Assembly (NCBI GenBank): GCA_037893225.1
Contig: JAZGUH010000105.1
Location: 1,364,001 to 1,428,000 of the forward strand
Source: Hippasteria phrygiana
Taxonomy: Eukaryota; Echinodermata; Asteroidea; Valvatida; Goniasteridae
Reading direction: 5' to 3'
DNA length: 64,000 nt
Shown here: in pieces, positions 44,747 to 55,769 of the stretch
Position numbering within the stretch: position 1 is the first letter of the stretch
How the letters are laid out: each line of letters opens with the position of its first letter
Notes under the pieces: model-generated
Told to the model about the DNA's origin: nothing
Seen by the model: only the letters and a program-made list of their open reading frames with translations
Database searches by the model: none
Translations under genes and position numbers: made by a program

Positions 44747-45040
44747 AGAGGAAGTTCAGAGGTGAGAGAAGTCTGCGAAATTTTTCATTTTTATGTAGAT
44801 TGCATATATTGCAAAATCAAACAAATTATTTCTGCCATGAAATACCAAAAAAGTGACTTTTGAGAGCTATTTTGATCAAATCCTCTCTAACGCAGCACAG
44901 CCCGCTGGTGCCATTTGTCTAAAAGTCGACGCTGCGGGCAGCAAACAATCTCATGTCATACGACGAACTTCCCTGTTGTGTTTAACACTACATGTAGGCA
45001 CAAAAGGGGAGTTCGTCCTATGATGTCAATTTTCCGATTG
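44747..45040 (+). mobile_element. GAGGAAGTTCAG TTAA element, partial copy
   Basis: TTAAAGAGGAAGTTCAGAGG and the following 290 bases match 32325-32620. It breaks off after the central palindrome. Confidence 0.7.
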
Positions 45041-45049
45041 TCGGCCGAC

Positions 45050-45170
45050 AATCATTTGAAAAACGATATAAATTTTCACTCTTCTTGGAAACGACAGCAC
45101 ACCAGGTGCCGTGATTTCACAGGATGCTTGAGACTGCTATTTACTTACAGTCTAGTACGATATTTCATAA
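45050..45170 (-). mobile_element. Fragment of an AGGTAGTGTACA MITE
   Basis: GAAAAACGATATAAATTTTC, then CTTGAGACTGCTATTTACTT and ACAGTCTAGTACGATATTTC match 2135-2215 and the equivalent parts of the other copies. Confidence 0.65.
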
Positions 45171-45275
45171 TAGTGTTTTTTTTTAAATGTTTTGTACACT
45201 ACAATTAATGATGTATTGAACAAAAGGTCTCTTGATGACCACCACGCAAAAACCACTGATTTCATCTCGGCTTAC

Positions 45276-45382
45276 CCCGCTATCATCAGAGCCAGCAAGC
45301 TCTGGCTGTGAGATGATACACGCCTTCAATGACTGATCCGCTGATCCAGTCGACGTCTCCTTCTCTATTAATTTCAACAAAG
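45276..45382 (-). CDS. TBC1D23: TBC1D23 exon (end of rhodanese-like domain/linker)
   Basis: A 107-nt exon, acceptor TTTTTTCCACAG, donor CGGG|GTAAGC. It encodes LLKLIEKETSTGSADQSLKA, then a serine-rich stretch SQPELAGSDDSG. It starts by completing an Ala codon from the 46014-46056 exon and ends in phase 0, matching the exon at 40283-40404. This region is poorly conserved in the family, and assignment rests mainly on phase and position. Confidence 0.82.
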
Positions 45383-45423
45383 CTGTGGAAAAAAGATGAA
45401 TTCAACCCTTTCATTTCCACATT

Positions 45424-45655
45424 ATTTATTGTTTTTAAAATGTAAATTAGAACAGATTTTTCTCTTTTTGCCCTGTCCCGACGTAATGTATGAAGCACTG
45501 TATACTCGGTGCTTTCCGAGAGCCTGTGTGAAAAAATTCATAGGCTTACTCGGACGGGATTCGAACCCACGACTTCCTGCTTACTAGTGCAGACGTCTTA
45601 ACCACCGGGATAGGGCAAAAAGAGAAAAATCTCAGTTCTAATTTACATCATCGTC
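45424..45655 (-). mobile_element. Leu-type tRNA SINE, minus orientation
   Basis: On the minus strand GGTTAAGACGTCTGCACTAG and GGTTCGAATCCCGTCC give a tRNA-like body, followed by GCCTATGAATTTTTTCACAC and ending in AAATTAGAAC. It pairs with the plus-strand copy at 45735-45925. Confidence 0.75.
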
Positions 45656-45734
45656 CCCGACAAAAAAAAAATCCATCTTCACATTGATTACGCGGTACCC
45701 GCTGCTGCATTGGATTCGAATCGGCCAGCTGACC

Positions 45735-45925
45735 CCGGCAAGCTCGGTGTTCGAGTGGTTAAGACGTCTGCACTAGTAAGCAGGAAGTCGTAAGTTCGAA
45801 TCCTGCCCGAGTAAGCCTGTGAATTTTTTCACACAGGCTCTCGGAAAGCACTGAGTATACAGTGCTTCATACATTAGGTTGGGATAGGGAAAAAGGAGAA
45901 AAATCTCTGTTCTAATTTACATCAT
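45735..45925 (+). mobile_element. Leu-type tRNA SINE, plus orientation
   Basis: Contains GTGGTTAAGACGTCTGCACT and AAGTTCGAATCCTGCCCG, then the same tail ending AATTTACATCATCG. Together with the previous SINE it forms a roughly 190-bp inverted repeat. Confidence 0.75.
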
Positions 45926-46013
45926 CGGTTAATGTGATAAACTGTATTGGAAAACCATAATCTTTTCGTCACTTACAGATGCTTGCAATCACATTACCCT
46001 TGTTTATACTTAC

Positions 46014-46056
46014 CGGTGAAACCACCAGCTACGATACTGACATACTGTGTCTTTTT
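46014..46056 (-). CDS. TBC1D23: TBC1D23 microexon (end of rhodanese-like domain)
   Basis: A 43-nt exon with acceptor ATTCCCACAG and donor CACCG|GTAAGT. It encodes KKTQYVSIVAGGFT plus the first base of an Ala codon. The YVSI-x-x-GGF motif closes the rhodanese-like domain in vertebrate TBC1D23. It joins in frame to ANFLQ of the preceding exon and to LLKL of the next. Confidence 0.9.
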
Positions 46057-46384
46057 CTGTGGGAATAAAAAAGGAAAACAGTTTAGGTTGCTAAAATGCT
46101 TGTTTTTGCCTTCCACAAATATGACCTACAACTCTCTCACAAAATGTGGTCGCCTGCCTTCTCCCTACCCCATCCCCACAAAACCAAAGTTGTCATGTCT
46201 GAGATGGAACTGCAGCTCTGCAAACATTTGCAGGTGGAAAATGCCAAGGAACTAACTTACTACTGAACCATTCATAGGGATGAGGACTATTGGTCTTGGA
46301 AATTTTGTTTTTGGTATCTATTTAGAAATTTTCTCTGGATGATTAACAATTCTTATTTCCAAAGCTTGTGAACAGGGCTGTATT

Positions 46385-46740
46385 CGAGTCCATCACAAGT
46401 CCATCACAAGTCCATCACAAGTCCATCACAAGTCCATCACATTTCCATCACATTTCCATCACATTTCCATCACATGTCCATCACAAGTCCATCACAAGTC
46501 CATCACAAGTCCATGAAAATCCCACAAGTCCCACAAGCACTCCAGTCCTAATTCCAATCACAAGGTCTTCAAATGAGCTCTGACAAAGGCATTCCTTTGT
46601 CATTGTTCATCCAGTTACTTGTGACCGGCTTTATGAAAGGACTTGTGAAAGGACTTGTGAAAGGACTTGTGAAAGGACTTGTGAAAGGACTTGTGAAAGG
46701 ACTTGCAGGGACTCAACTACATGTACAGCTCTGCTTGTGA
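46385..46740. mobile_element. Minisatellite-bearing element (11- and 12-bp arrays)
   Basis: Left array TCCATCACAAG (11 bp, with TCCATCACATT variants). The middle CCAGTCCTAATTCCAATCAC to ATCCAGTTACTTGTG is shared with 26720-27102. Right array GAAAGGACTTGT (12 bp). The left unit is approximately the inverted complement of an element end at 40558. Confidence 0.75.
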
Positions 46741-46790
46741 ATGCTTTCAGGCACTGATAAACTCAAAATATCCTGAGAAATACCCCTCTA

Positions 46791-47073
46791 GGCCATCAGC
46801 CTCGGTCCAAAAAATGGGCCACCGGTATCAAATGATCGAAAGGAGCAATACTCATAGCGATTTTTTGCTTGTTACCGGATTAATTATATGCGGTAACAAG
46901 CATTTTGGCAGCCATTTTTTTAAAGAAAGGGTGATAACACCCAAAAAGCTGCCACCGCTGCAATGCTATCACATATTTTCCAACTACAGGGGTGCATACA
47001 CGTACCTTGCCAAAAATCACCATGAGCATTATTCCCCTCATTTGATACCGACCAGCCTCCCAGGCTGATGGCC
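46791..47073. mobile_element. TA-flanked GGCCATCAGCCT element
   Basis: Ends GGCCATCAGCCT and AGGCTGATGGCC with TA on both outer sides (46789-46790, 47074-47075). Subterminal GGTATCAAATGA / TCATTTGATACC and AATACTCATAGCGATTTTTTG / its complement form a long hairpin. Confidence 0.8.
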
Positions 47074-47394
47074 TACTGGTTGAACAAGGGAAATGTATAC
47101 ATGTATATATTTTAATCATGGGTGATTCATTGACATTTCATACTGTCCACATCCCACTGGAGGTATCCCAGTTAGGCGGCTATAACTCGTATAGAAGCAC
47201 TGCCTTTTGGGGATTTTCATGTCGTTTCCATTGTTTATCTTATGTCAACAAACTTAAGATACTACTGGTTTTCTTATCTATATGAGTTACTTTTAACACA
47301 GAAACATCTGCGCGAATTCTTCATTTTTATTGTAAAAAAATGCCTCAGTTCAGGTTTTCTATCCTTCGCAAACTTTGATTTGTGAAAAACGACC

Positions 47395-47490
47395 ACTGGA
47401 AAGCTGAGAATGATAATTACGGTACGGTAACCCGGAGGTCGCAGGTTCGAATCCTGCTAGTGCCAGTTTCTTTGTTCACTTTGAAAATGA
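47395..47490 (+). mobile_element. tRNA-derived SINE fragment (Thr-like family), plus orientation
   Basis: GGTACGGTAACCCGGAGGTC and GCAGGTTCGAATCCTGC, then TTTCTTTGTTCACTTTGAAA. The D-arm half is missing. Confidence 0.75.
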
Positions 47491-47781
47491 TAATTACTGC
47501 TGCAATCTGTCACTGTTCATGCTGCATACATGTGTATTACATTTGTGCATGTACAGGTTCTGTATATATCTCCGAGGACAAGAGGAGAAAGAAAATACAA
47601 AAAAATGTTGAGTCCTCGCACGTCAAGTCTTTTGTTGAAATCGGTCCTCGCACGTAGAAGTACGTGCTTAGTCTATGGGGTTGGGTTATATTAAAGGAAC
47701 AATAGGAAACACAAAGCATTGTCCTCGCACGTATTGGGAAAGTACGACTATGTGCACTTGCATGTGCATGTGTTTGCTTAA

Positions 47782-47994
47782 CCTCTTGAGTATGTTTTTT
47801 TTTATGGGAGACGTCGGGGTGTCGCGGCGGCTCTGGCAGCCAAGCGAAACGGCCACAATGTGTTTGTGCAGTCAAGCGTAACATACATAATAATCCAACA
47901 ATGGATTGAAACTGCACAAACAGCGGCAAATGGCGTCATCCGGCCTGGTGGCACTGGTTTTTTGCGCCATGTGGCGTCTTCCATACGCAAAGGG
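47782..47994 (-). mobile_element. TTAA-flanked CCCCTTG-type element
   Basis: TTAA at 47778-47781 and 47995-47998. Contains GGGAGACGTCGGGGTGTCGC and GGCGTCATCCGGCCTGGTGG and ends ATACGCAAAGGG. Confidence 0.85.
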
Positions 47995-48438
47995 TTAAAG
48001 ATTACAAGCAATCGTTTGGCTAAGATGTCTTGCCCAACCAAACAGTCAATTCTACTTCCACAAAACAGTTTAAGGAATCCCTCAAAACATCCTACGACAG
48101 CCCTCACAGACTAGATATAAACACTTAATTGCGCCCATCTCTCGTCAAGGCTTCCAGTTATATTCCCAAGAGGAAGAATTCCGGAAGTGTAGACTACAAG
48201 ACAAGACAAGACAAGAGATTACAAAGATAAGAAGCTGGCAAATGTGTTGAAATTTCAACAGCAAAAAGGCAGTGGAAATGTTGGCTTTCTCTGTAGTGGA
48301 GCATTCCCCTCATGTTTAGAACCTATGAAGAGAGACTTAGAAGTTGCCACACTCGCGACACTCCCTGGAAAAATCACGTTCAAATCAGGAACATGTGATG
48401 TTTCCAATGAGAATGCCAGGTGATCTCATATATGTTAA

Positions 48439-48655
48439 CCCTAACCCCTTGGGTAACTTTACTAGAAAGTATCCTGAATCCGCCAAAACCCACCTATTTT
48501 GTCATGCACAAAAAGTTGGTTTTGGTGACTGCTCAATGTGGAGGTATCCTGAATCCATCAAAATCCTGCAGCAATGCTAGGCTTACAATCCTCAATCCAT
48601 TAAAAATCCCCCAGTTTTCAATATGGAGGTATCCTGAATCCGTTGAAATCCTTCA
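48439..48655 (+). mobile_element. CCCTAAC-ended element, right end not found
   Basis: TTAA at 48435-48438, then CCCTAACCCCTTGGG. The interior is TATCCTGAATCC(G/A) units. It runs into the 21-bp minisatellite without a GTTAGGG end. Confidence 0.6.
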
Positions 48656-49150
48656 AAGACAAGGCCGAGGCTTCGGAAATCAAAGACAGGACCGAGGCTT
48701 TGCCAATCAAAGACAAGGCCGAGGCTTCGCCAATCAGAGATCAAGGACGAGGCTTCGACAATCAAGGACGAGCCTTGACAATCAAGGACGAGGCTTGACA
48801 ATGAAGGACAAGGCTTCGACAATCAAGGACAAGGCTTCGACAATCAAGGACAAGGCTTCGACAATCAAGGACAAGGCTTCGACAATCAAGGACAAGGCTT
48901 CGACAATCAAGGACGTGGCTTCGACAATCAAGGACAAGGCTTCGACAATCAAGGACGAGGCTTCGACAATCAAGGACGAGGCTTCGACAATCAAGGACGA
49001 GGCTTCGACAATCAAGGACAAGGCTTCGACAATCAAGGACAAGGCTTCGACAATCAAGGACGAGGCTTCGACAATCAAGGATGAGGCTTCGACAATCAAG
49101 GACGAGGCTTTGACAATCAAGGACAAGGTTTCGACCATCACGGTCCAGGC
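48655..49150. repeat. 21-bp minisatellite GACAAGGCTTCGACAATCAA
   Basis: About 23 units of 21 bp, with GACGAGG/GACAAGG variants and more diverged units at both ends. A multiple of three, so a repeated heptapeptide frame appears on both strands. No start, splice or domain support for coding. Confidence 0.95.
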
Positions 49151-49342
49151 CAAGGCCAATGCTTCGACCATCAAGGTCAGACCCTATACAAAATATATCT
49201 TTGTATAGGACATTGGCCTTGGCCTGAGTTTTGAGGCTTAAAACCTTGGTCTTGGGGCCATGAGTGTAGAAGCCTTGGCCTTGAGGGCTAAAGCCTTTGC
49301 TCCAACAATGGTCAGAGGTGTAATTTTATGTACAGGTGACTA

Positions 49343-49600
<258 letters not shown>

Positions 49601-50068
49601 CTACACACACGTCAAGGCCAAATCGCAAAGAATGTCTTAGCAATTTCGCATGGAAGAGCGCGCGACCTAAATGCAAAATTTAACAGGCGGGTCAAACGAA
49701 TAATCGCGCTTGCGCACTGGAGGAAACTCATGTTTTAGTAATAACTTACTGGTCAGTTAACGGTACGTACGTGTGTATGTACGTACAGAAACTAGACTAG
49801 TGAGTGTTTGCGATTTACATGCGATAATGCAGCTACGTCAGACGCGCATGCAAATGCTGCACAGTTCTGCTCGCGATCAGTACTTGCGAAATAGCCAAGA
49901 CGTTCTTTGCGATTTGGCCTTGGCGTGTGTGTGTAGCTGGAGGGTGATGTCGGCCGGCCATGCGCACTATACGTCGCACCGCTAAGGACGTCTTGGAACC
50001 AAGACTAAAGAGAAACGAACAGCCTGAGGCCATCAAAGGGTACTTATAAAGACAATGAAACTCATGTA

Positions 50069-50826
50069 CAGTGGAACGCCGCTATGCTGAACATTTCTGG
50101 ACCAACAGATTTTGTTCGGTATAGCGATCAATCGGTATGGTTATTTTCAGCGGCCACGTGCCCATTTTTTTACATGGCGTCTGTTCTTTTAAATAGCGCC
50201 CTCTTGCATCGTATTTGAAGTGCGCCCTCTTTGGAGTGCACTCTCTTTTGATTGTAATTGAAGGTTTTATTCAATTGTACTACATACATGTACTTCCCCA
50301 AATTTGTGGCGCCCTCTTTTGACCATTGTCAGTGTAGTAGCATTTCTCGCACCCGCGCGCGGAAGACACGAAACCACTGTCCATTCATCTTGGCAGCACG
50401 TCACCCTGCACGCCCTGGCGGTTACTTAAGGACGACTTTAAACATGTGCCGGCCATTGAATCATGTAATTACATGTTCATACCTTCTAAGCTTACCGAAT
50501 TCTAAAGCAACAGTTGGCTTTTCCCTTCTATTCCTTGGGGAAATAATAGCCACCTCTGTCACTCTTCAACAAAAAGCTGCGGCTGTTTAGGAATTACAAA
50601 CAGCCCAAATACCCGGTACATTTTTTGAATCCGTTGCCTTTTTTTTTTCAACAACAATGTTCGGTAAGTTTTGTACACAAAATTGGGAGCCAAGGATGGT
50701 GTTCGGTATAGCCGAATGTTCGGTATAGCCGAATGTTCGGTATAGCCGAATGTTCGGTATAGCCGAATGTTCGGTATAGCCGAATGTTCGGTATAGCCGA
50801 ATGTTCGGTATAGCGGCGTTCCACTG
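50069..50826. mobile_element. TA-flanked CAGTGGAACGCC element, copy with seven repeat units
   Basis: TA at 50067-50068 and 50827-50828. Ends CAGTGGAACGCCGCTATGCT and GCGGCGTTCCACTG. The right side has seven ATGTTCGGTATAGCCGA units (50701-50815). Confidence 0.9.
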
Positions 50827-50869
50827 TACTCCTAGTGTACACGTAGTTTATTATTATTGGGGAATCGCG

Positions 50870-51236
50870 GCCATTAGTGGATGCGGCATACGGGGATCTG
50901 GTGATCGACAAGCTCACTATGCTACTTGATGACAGAAATCATCCGCTCCATGACCGGCTTGTAAATCAAATCATCCCAAGGTCAGGTCAGATGCGGGTGC
51001 CATATGCGGTCACAAACCGATATCCATCCTCCTTTACACACAACAAGTGCAACAAAGCACTATAATATTAAATTTCAGCGTTAATTTTAAATTGCATAAA
51101 TTTGAATTGTTTAGTTTCACATTGGACTAACTTTAAACACATCTAAAGGAAATTTAATTGTCGTAATTGTCTATAAGTGTACATGTGACTGTTTTAACGT
51201 TTTTAATGTATGCAAGTTTTAATTACCCTTGTGGGA

Positions 51237-51262
<26 letters not shown>
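50870..51262 (+). mobile_element. 5'-truncated LINE 3' end with (TTGAC)n tail
   Basis: A reverse-transcriptase C-terminal fragment, then a 3' UTR with GATAAATAAAGATTGACTTG and a (TTGAC)n tail. This structure is typical of several non-LTR retrotransposon groups. Confidence 0.7.
50877..51065 (+). pseudogene. LINE ORF2 C-terminal remnant
   Basis: The open frame to the stop at 51065 reads DRNHPLHDRLVNQIIPRSGQ and then SSFTHNKCNKAL. The HPLH followed by RSGQM-R and a terminal F-x-P/T motif is seen at the C-terminus of CR1-type reverse transcriptase ORFs. It lacks all catalytic motifs. Confidence 0.6.
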
Positions 51263-51267
<5 letters not shown>

Positions 51268-51398
51268 ATTGCATGTCAGTTGAACATGCCATTACACTCC
51301 AAGTGGAGTTCAAGAATGATGCAATAGCTTTATTAGCTGTGGCTTCAAATGAAGTAAGTTTGTATTCACTATCAATTGTGGACCTTTTACAATAGTAT

Positions 51399-51564
51399 AC
51401 AAATAATGAATGTTTCACATTCGTGCAATGTTAAGAATAATTTCATTCGGTGACAGATTGAATGTTCCGTTCCACGAGGCGAAGCCGAGTGGAATGGGAC
51501 ATTCCATCTGTCACCGAATGAAATTATTCTTAACATTGCACGAATGTGAAACATTCATAATTTG
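51399..51564. repeat. 165-bp hairpin MITE, second copy
   Basis: ACAAATAATGAATGTTTCAC mirrored by GTGAAACATTCATAATTTGT, with tip GAGGCGAAGCCGAG. Abuts the Crypton-like unit exactly as at 9784-9948. Confidence 0.85.
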
Positions 51565-52137
51565 TTTTATACAACGCCTGAATAAATCCGACAGATTGCA
51601 TGCATGGATTTCTTGGTGTAACGTTACAACGTGCCGTTTACCTTCTCAGTCCCGCATAAAACCGCGACAAAAAGTGGTCCAGTTCCGAATCAGTTAAAGC
51701 TTTAATTGTTGTTCCTGCGTGTCTTGCAAATTCCTCTAATCCTTTGACTGCATATTTCATTTGTCTCTTTGTGTTAGCAGCATCAGCATCGCCTACGAGT
51801 TCCAATATTTCGTCGTCTATTAGGAAAACAAATCGTGGTCCGGAAACATCGTCCGCCATTTTGTGTGAATGACAACCTAGACTAGTTCCCGGTCCCCGTA
51901 TGTATATAATATACATTTGAAGTCCGAAGGACAACGGAGGGACCGGGAACCAGTCCAATGACAGCTGTGATGTGGCGGCGGGGAAGTTCTATCAAACACG
52001 TTAATGTTTGATAGAACCATGTGATAGAACTTTGTTGGCGGTGCGGGTTCGCATCGTGTGATGGGACGAATAATTCAATGCACGTGATGGATGATCCACC
52101 AATCGGATGGCTGAGATTTATTCAGGTGTTGTATAAA
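51565..52137 (-). mobile_element. Inverted-repeat element carrying a Crypton-like first exon, copy 2
   Basis: Ends TTTTATACAACGCCTGAATA and, inverted, TTATACAACACCTGAATAAA. It lies inside the TBC1D23 intron in the same transcriptional orientation as TBC1D23. Confidence 0.75.
51638..51859 (-). CDS. Crypton/tyrosine-recombinase-like N-terminal exon, copy 2
   Basis: A 73-codon frame starting MADDVSGPRFVFLIDDE and ending GLRR, with the stop inside GAGAAG|GTAAAC, a splice-donor match at the same place as in copy 1. It is 65/73 identical in protein to 9497-9718 and has no disabling mutation. It resembles the N-terminal region of Crypton-derived proteins. No downstream recombinase exon is visible. 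An in-frame upstream ATG (51958) is less likely, because only the shared part is conserved between copies. Confidence 0.6.
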   Translation of the reverse strand: MADDVSGPRFVFLIDDEILELVGDADAANTKRQMKYAVKGLEEFARHAGTTIKALTDSELDHFLSRFYAGLRR

Positions 52138-52261
52138 GGACAATATGATCCACCATTGAGTCAAGGTTCACAGTTGTATAAAACCAATAAGGGTCTTTCC
52201 CAAAAAGTTGAAATATAAACAATATGATATCAGGAGATCCATGATTGAAGGTGTTTACAAG

Positions 52262-52805
52262 TTTGGGTGGGTAGGTATCGACCGCGTAGTGCAGGGGTCG
52301 AATTTCAGGTAAAAATCTACTAGACAGCTGGGTTAGTAGCACAACATTTTTACTAGACCAGAAGGTATTTTACAAGACCAATGGTAAAAATAAGAACACA
52401 CAGTGTTTTGAATGAGTGTGCTTTTAAAAAAAAATTCTCCTTTGCCAACCTTGTTAGGGGAAGGGTTAAAAATGCTGTTTTGATTGAAACTCCCTGCCTC
52501 AACTAAAAAATGGCCATTCCAGAAATTATGGGGGCCTTTTCAGTTCACCAGATTTAGAAACAAATGAACTTTAGTGATAGCATTTCATGCAGTGTATGAA
52601 AAAAATCACTAGACCACCGGACTAGTTCGGTCAAGAGTTTACTAGACCAACGCTCCAGTGGATATTTCGATCTCTTGTAGTGGGGGCATTTGTATTTGTT
52701 GGGCAAATTAGGACAGAGTTATTGGGACATTTCTCTGTCCACATAATGTTTTTGGCCCCCACAACGTCTACCAGTCCCCACAATTACGGTGCATGACTGT
52801 GTGGT
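52262..52805 (+). repeat. Dispersed repeat shared with 26042-26715, split by a hAT-like element
   Basis: GGGTAGGTATCGACCGCG before and GGGGGCATTTGTATTTGTT after the element at 52292-52677 are contiguous in the other copy. Confidence 0.7.
52292..52677 (+). mobile_element. hAT-like CAGGGGTCGAA element, copy 1
   Basis: Starts CAGGGGTCGAATTTCAGG and ends ATTTCGATCTCTTG. The immediate flanks repeat TAGTG. CAGGG-type ends are typical of hAT elements. Copy 2 is at 55358-55707. Confidence 0.7.
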
Positions 52806-52961
52806 CTAACCTTACACACTCTTTGTGGACCTGTGAACAAAAGATGTCCACAGGATGCAGGAAGAATTAACAGAACATCTTCACCGATCAAAAATTTGGG
52901 TTGAAAGAGCGGATGGGGGTAACTTGTACTCACCGGGTTTGCATCAAGTCAGTTATGAATA

Positions 52962-53931
52962 CAGTGGAACTCCGCTATAACGAACACCGCTATACTGAAC
53001 ATTCGGCTATAACGAACACCATCCTTGGCTCCCAAATTTTGTGTACAAAACTTACCTAACAACGGACGGCCGCAGCTTTATGTTGAAGAGTGACAGTTGG
53101 CTATTATTTCCCCAAGGAATAGAAGGGAAAGTCAACTGTTGCTTTAGAATTCGGTAAGCTTAAAAGTATGAACATTACATGATTCAATGGCCAACACATG
53201 TTCAAAGTCGTCCTAAAGCAACCGCCAGGGCATGCAGGGTGCCGGTGACGTGCTGCCAAGATGAATGGAGAGGGCGCACTTCAAATACGACGTAAGAGGG
53301 CGCTATTTAAAAGAACAGATGCCATGAGCAAGTTCGATCAAGGACCAATGGTTAACTAGTGGTTGGTTCGTGACGTACGTAGCGCATGCGCACTGAAGTT
53401 GAAGCGCGAACGACCAGAGTCGAACTATTGTCATGTCAACGCGACCATGAGAAAATGGCGGTGGCTCGTTTGTTTACCCTTTTTACGAGTTCATAGATGA
53501 AAGCGAGACAGACGATATTTGCTCAGTATATCAACAATGTCACAAGTGGTAACGTGTACATTATTTCGACATGTTAAAAGAAAGACAAAGTAACAAAAAA
53601 CGATCGTTCACTGCTGCTGAATATTTACGTTTTTTGCCATTTTTCTGATAACTGGTCCTCTCTGCACTGTGCTATTAAAACGGCTATTGGTCACCAGCGA
53701 TGCGACCAACCTCGGTAGGCTGGTCGCGAATCGTCGACTAGACTAGTCCAACCATTGTCGACTAGCGTGCGTTCGATCAGGGTTAGTCGAACTATGGTTA
53801 ACTATAGTCCTTGATCGAACTTGCTCCATGTTGAAATATGGGCATTTGGCAGAAAATCGCTTTAACGAACGATCGCTATAACAAACAAAATCTGTGGATC
53901 CCGCGATGTTCGTTATAGCGGCGTTCCACTG
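52962..53931. mobile_element. TA-flanked CAGTGGAACGCC family element with nested insertion
   Basis: TA at 52960-52961 and 53932-53933. Ends CAGTGGAACTCCGCTATAAC and ATAGCGGCGTTCCACTG. A second element is inserted at 53337-53825. Confidence 0.9.
53337..53825. mobile_element. AGCAAGTTCGATCAAGGAC element nested in the previous one
   Basis: Ends AGCAAGTTCGATCAAGGAC and GTCCTTGATCGAACTTGCT, then GGTTAACTA blocks. Direct repeats CCATG flank it (53332-53336, 53826-53830). The uninterrupted sequence GCCATGTTGG is present in the sister copy near 44376. Confidence 0.85.
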
Positions 53932-54073
53932 TACTTGTTTATATGAATGTTATTTGGTGAGTCAGGGTGGATGGGGTAACTTGTACTCACCAGGTTTGCA
54001 TCAAGTCAGTTATGAATTCTTGTTTGTATGACATGTATGAGTGTTATTTGGCGAGTCAGGGCGGATGGAGTTA

Positions 54074-54208
<135 letters not shown>

Positions 54209-54379
54209 TTAACACCAAAATATCTGCATATCTTTCAAAGAGCAAGGATAAAAACATGTTAGGAAAAAAATAATACAATCGCACCACGTCCACGAGAGAG
54301 ATCTTTAAATCACGAAAGAAGTGTCATTTATATGTTGAAAGAAAACCTGAAATTCGGAACTGAAGCATTTTACAATTAA

Positions 54380-54441
54380 CCCTAGCAGTCCTGAATCCTC
54401 CAAATTCAACACGATTTTTCACATCACCTGGGGAGTTAAGG
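54380..54441. mobile_element. TTAA-flanked CCCTAG-ended short element
   Basis: TTAA at 54376-54379 and 54442-54445. Contains one GAATCCTCCAAATTC unit. A minimal member of the CCCTAAC-ended family. Confidence 0.6.
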
Positions 54442-55357
54442 TTAATCTATAATTCATAAATACCTCAGACAGTTTACCCGTGGGTGGTTTTAAAAGGCCG
54501 ATAAAACAACAAACGGTTTTGAACACTTTTTCCGGTGTCACACGAAATTTAGAGCCCTACGAAATCTGGTCCATTCTATTGGTTGAACACTCGAGCAACC
54601 AGTCACTCTCGTGATAACGCAAGTGCAATACTATCGATGTGCTCATAATTTAGAGTCATTTAGAGCCTACGGCTCGGGTCATTATCAAGCGCCCAGGCCC
54701 CCAAGGCAGTTTTTAAACGTACGTTTAAAACCAGCCCAGCATATATTTATTCCCTTATTAACTGGTTCCAAGAGATTAGACCAGTTTCTTCCCACTTATT
54801 TCTGGACTCCAGTGACTGGTTACAGCTGGCCAAAACCGGCTGGAGCCAGTTTTCAATATAGCCAATGCCACACCTTTACATTACACCAAAGCAAATGAAC
54901 TTGATCTGGGGCCAATTTCACGGAGCTGCTGAGTAAAAAAATTGCCTAGCACAAACAAGTCTTGCTTAGTGCAAACAGGTTACCAGCCAAAACTACAAGT
55001 GATTTTCACGCTAAGCAAAAAAAGAAAAAGCTGAATACCAGTCACAGGCTTTCAAGCAGACTCGGGTGAACAAGTAGGAGAATAGTCGAATCAAAATAAA
55101 ACATAAAAAACAGGACAAAAGTAGGACTTTGGGAGGACAAAATCAGAAGATAATTAGGACTTTTGTGGGCTTTCAGGTGTAGTTTTCGTTGATACTCACC
55201 CATGTCCACAGCATCACAAGCCTCGTTTGGCATGTTCTGTACTCACAACACTTGTGCTCCATCCTCAACTTTTAAGCTCTTGGAAGTAAAGTTGCAGTAC
55301 TCCTGCACCCAAGCCCTTCATTGTGTGATTTTCATATGACAGCGTGTAACACTGTTA

Positions 55358-55707
55358 CAGGGGTCGAATTTCAGGTTAAAATCTACTAGACATCTGGGCT
55401 AGTAGCACAACAATTTTACTAGACCGGAAGGTATTTCACAAGACCAATGGTGAAAATAAGAACACAGTGTTTTGAATGAGTGTGCCGTTTCAATTTTTTT
55501 CCCTTTGCCGACCTTGTTGGGGGAGGGGTTAGAAATGCTGTTTTGATTGAAACTCCCAGAAAAAAAAATGGACTTTAGTGATAGCATTTCACACAGTTTA
55601 TGAAAAAAAATCACTAGACCACCGGACTAGTTCGGTCAAGAGTTCACTAGACCAACGCTCAAATCACTGGACTCGGTCCAGCGGTCCAGTGGATATTTCG
55701 ATCCCTG
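55358..55707 (+). mobile_element. hAT-like CAGGGGTCGAA element, copy 2
   Basis: Starts CAGGGGTCGAATTTCAGG and ends GGATATTTCGATCCCTG. CTGTTA flanks both sides. Confidence 0.75.
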
Positions 55708-55769
55708 CTGTTATGAGAAATATTTAATGAGATTTCATTTGTCGGAGTTGTGGCACCAACAATTTGAAG

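Noticed and set aside
48420..49208. 262-codon frame with repeated ASTIKDK
   Set aside because: Product of the 21-bp minisatellite; both strands are open and the start lies in a transposon.
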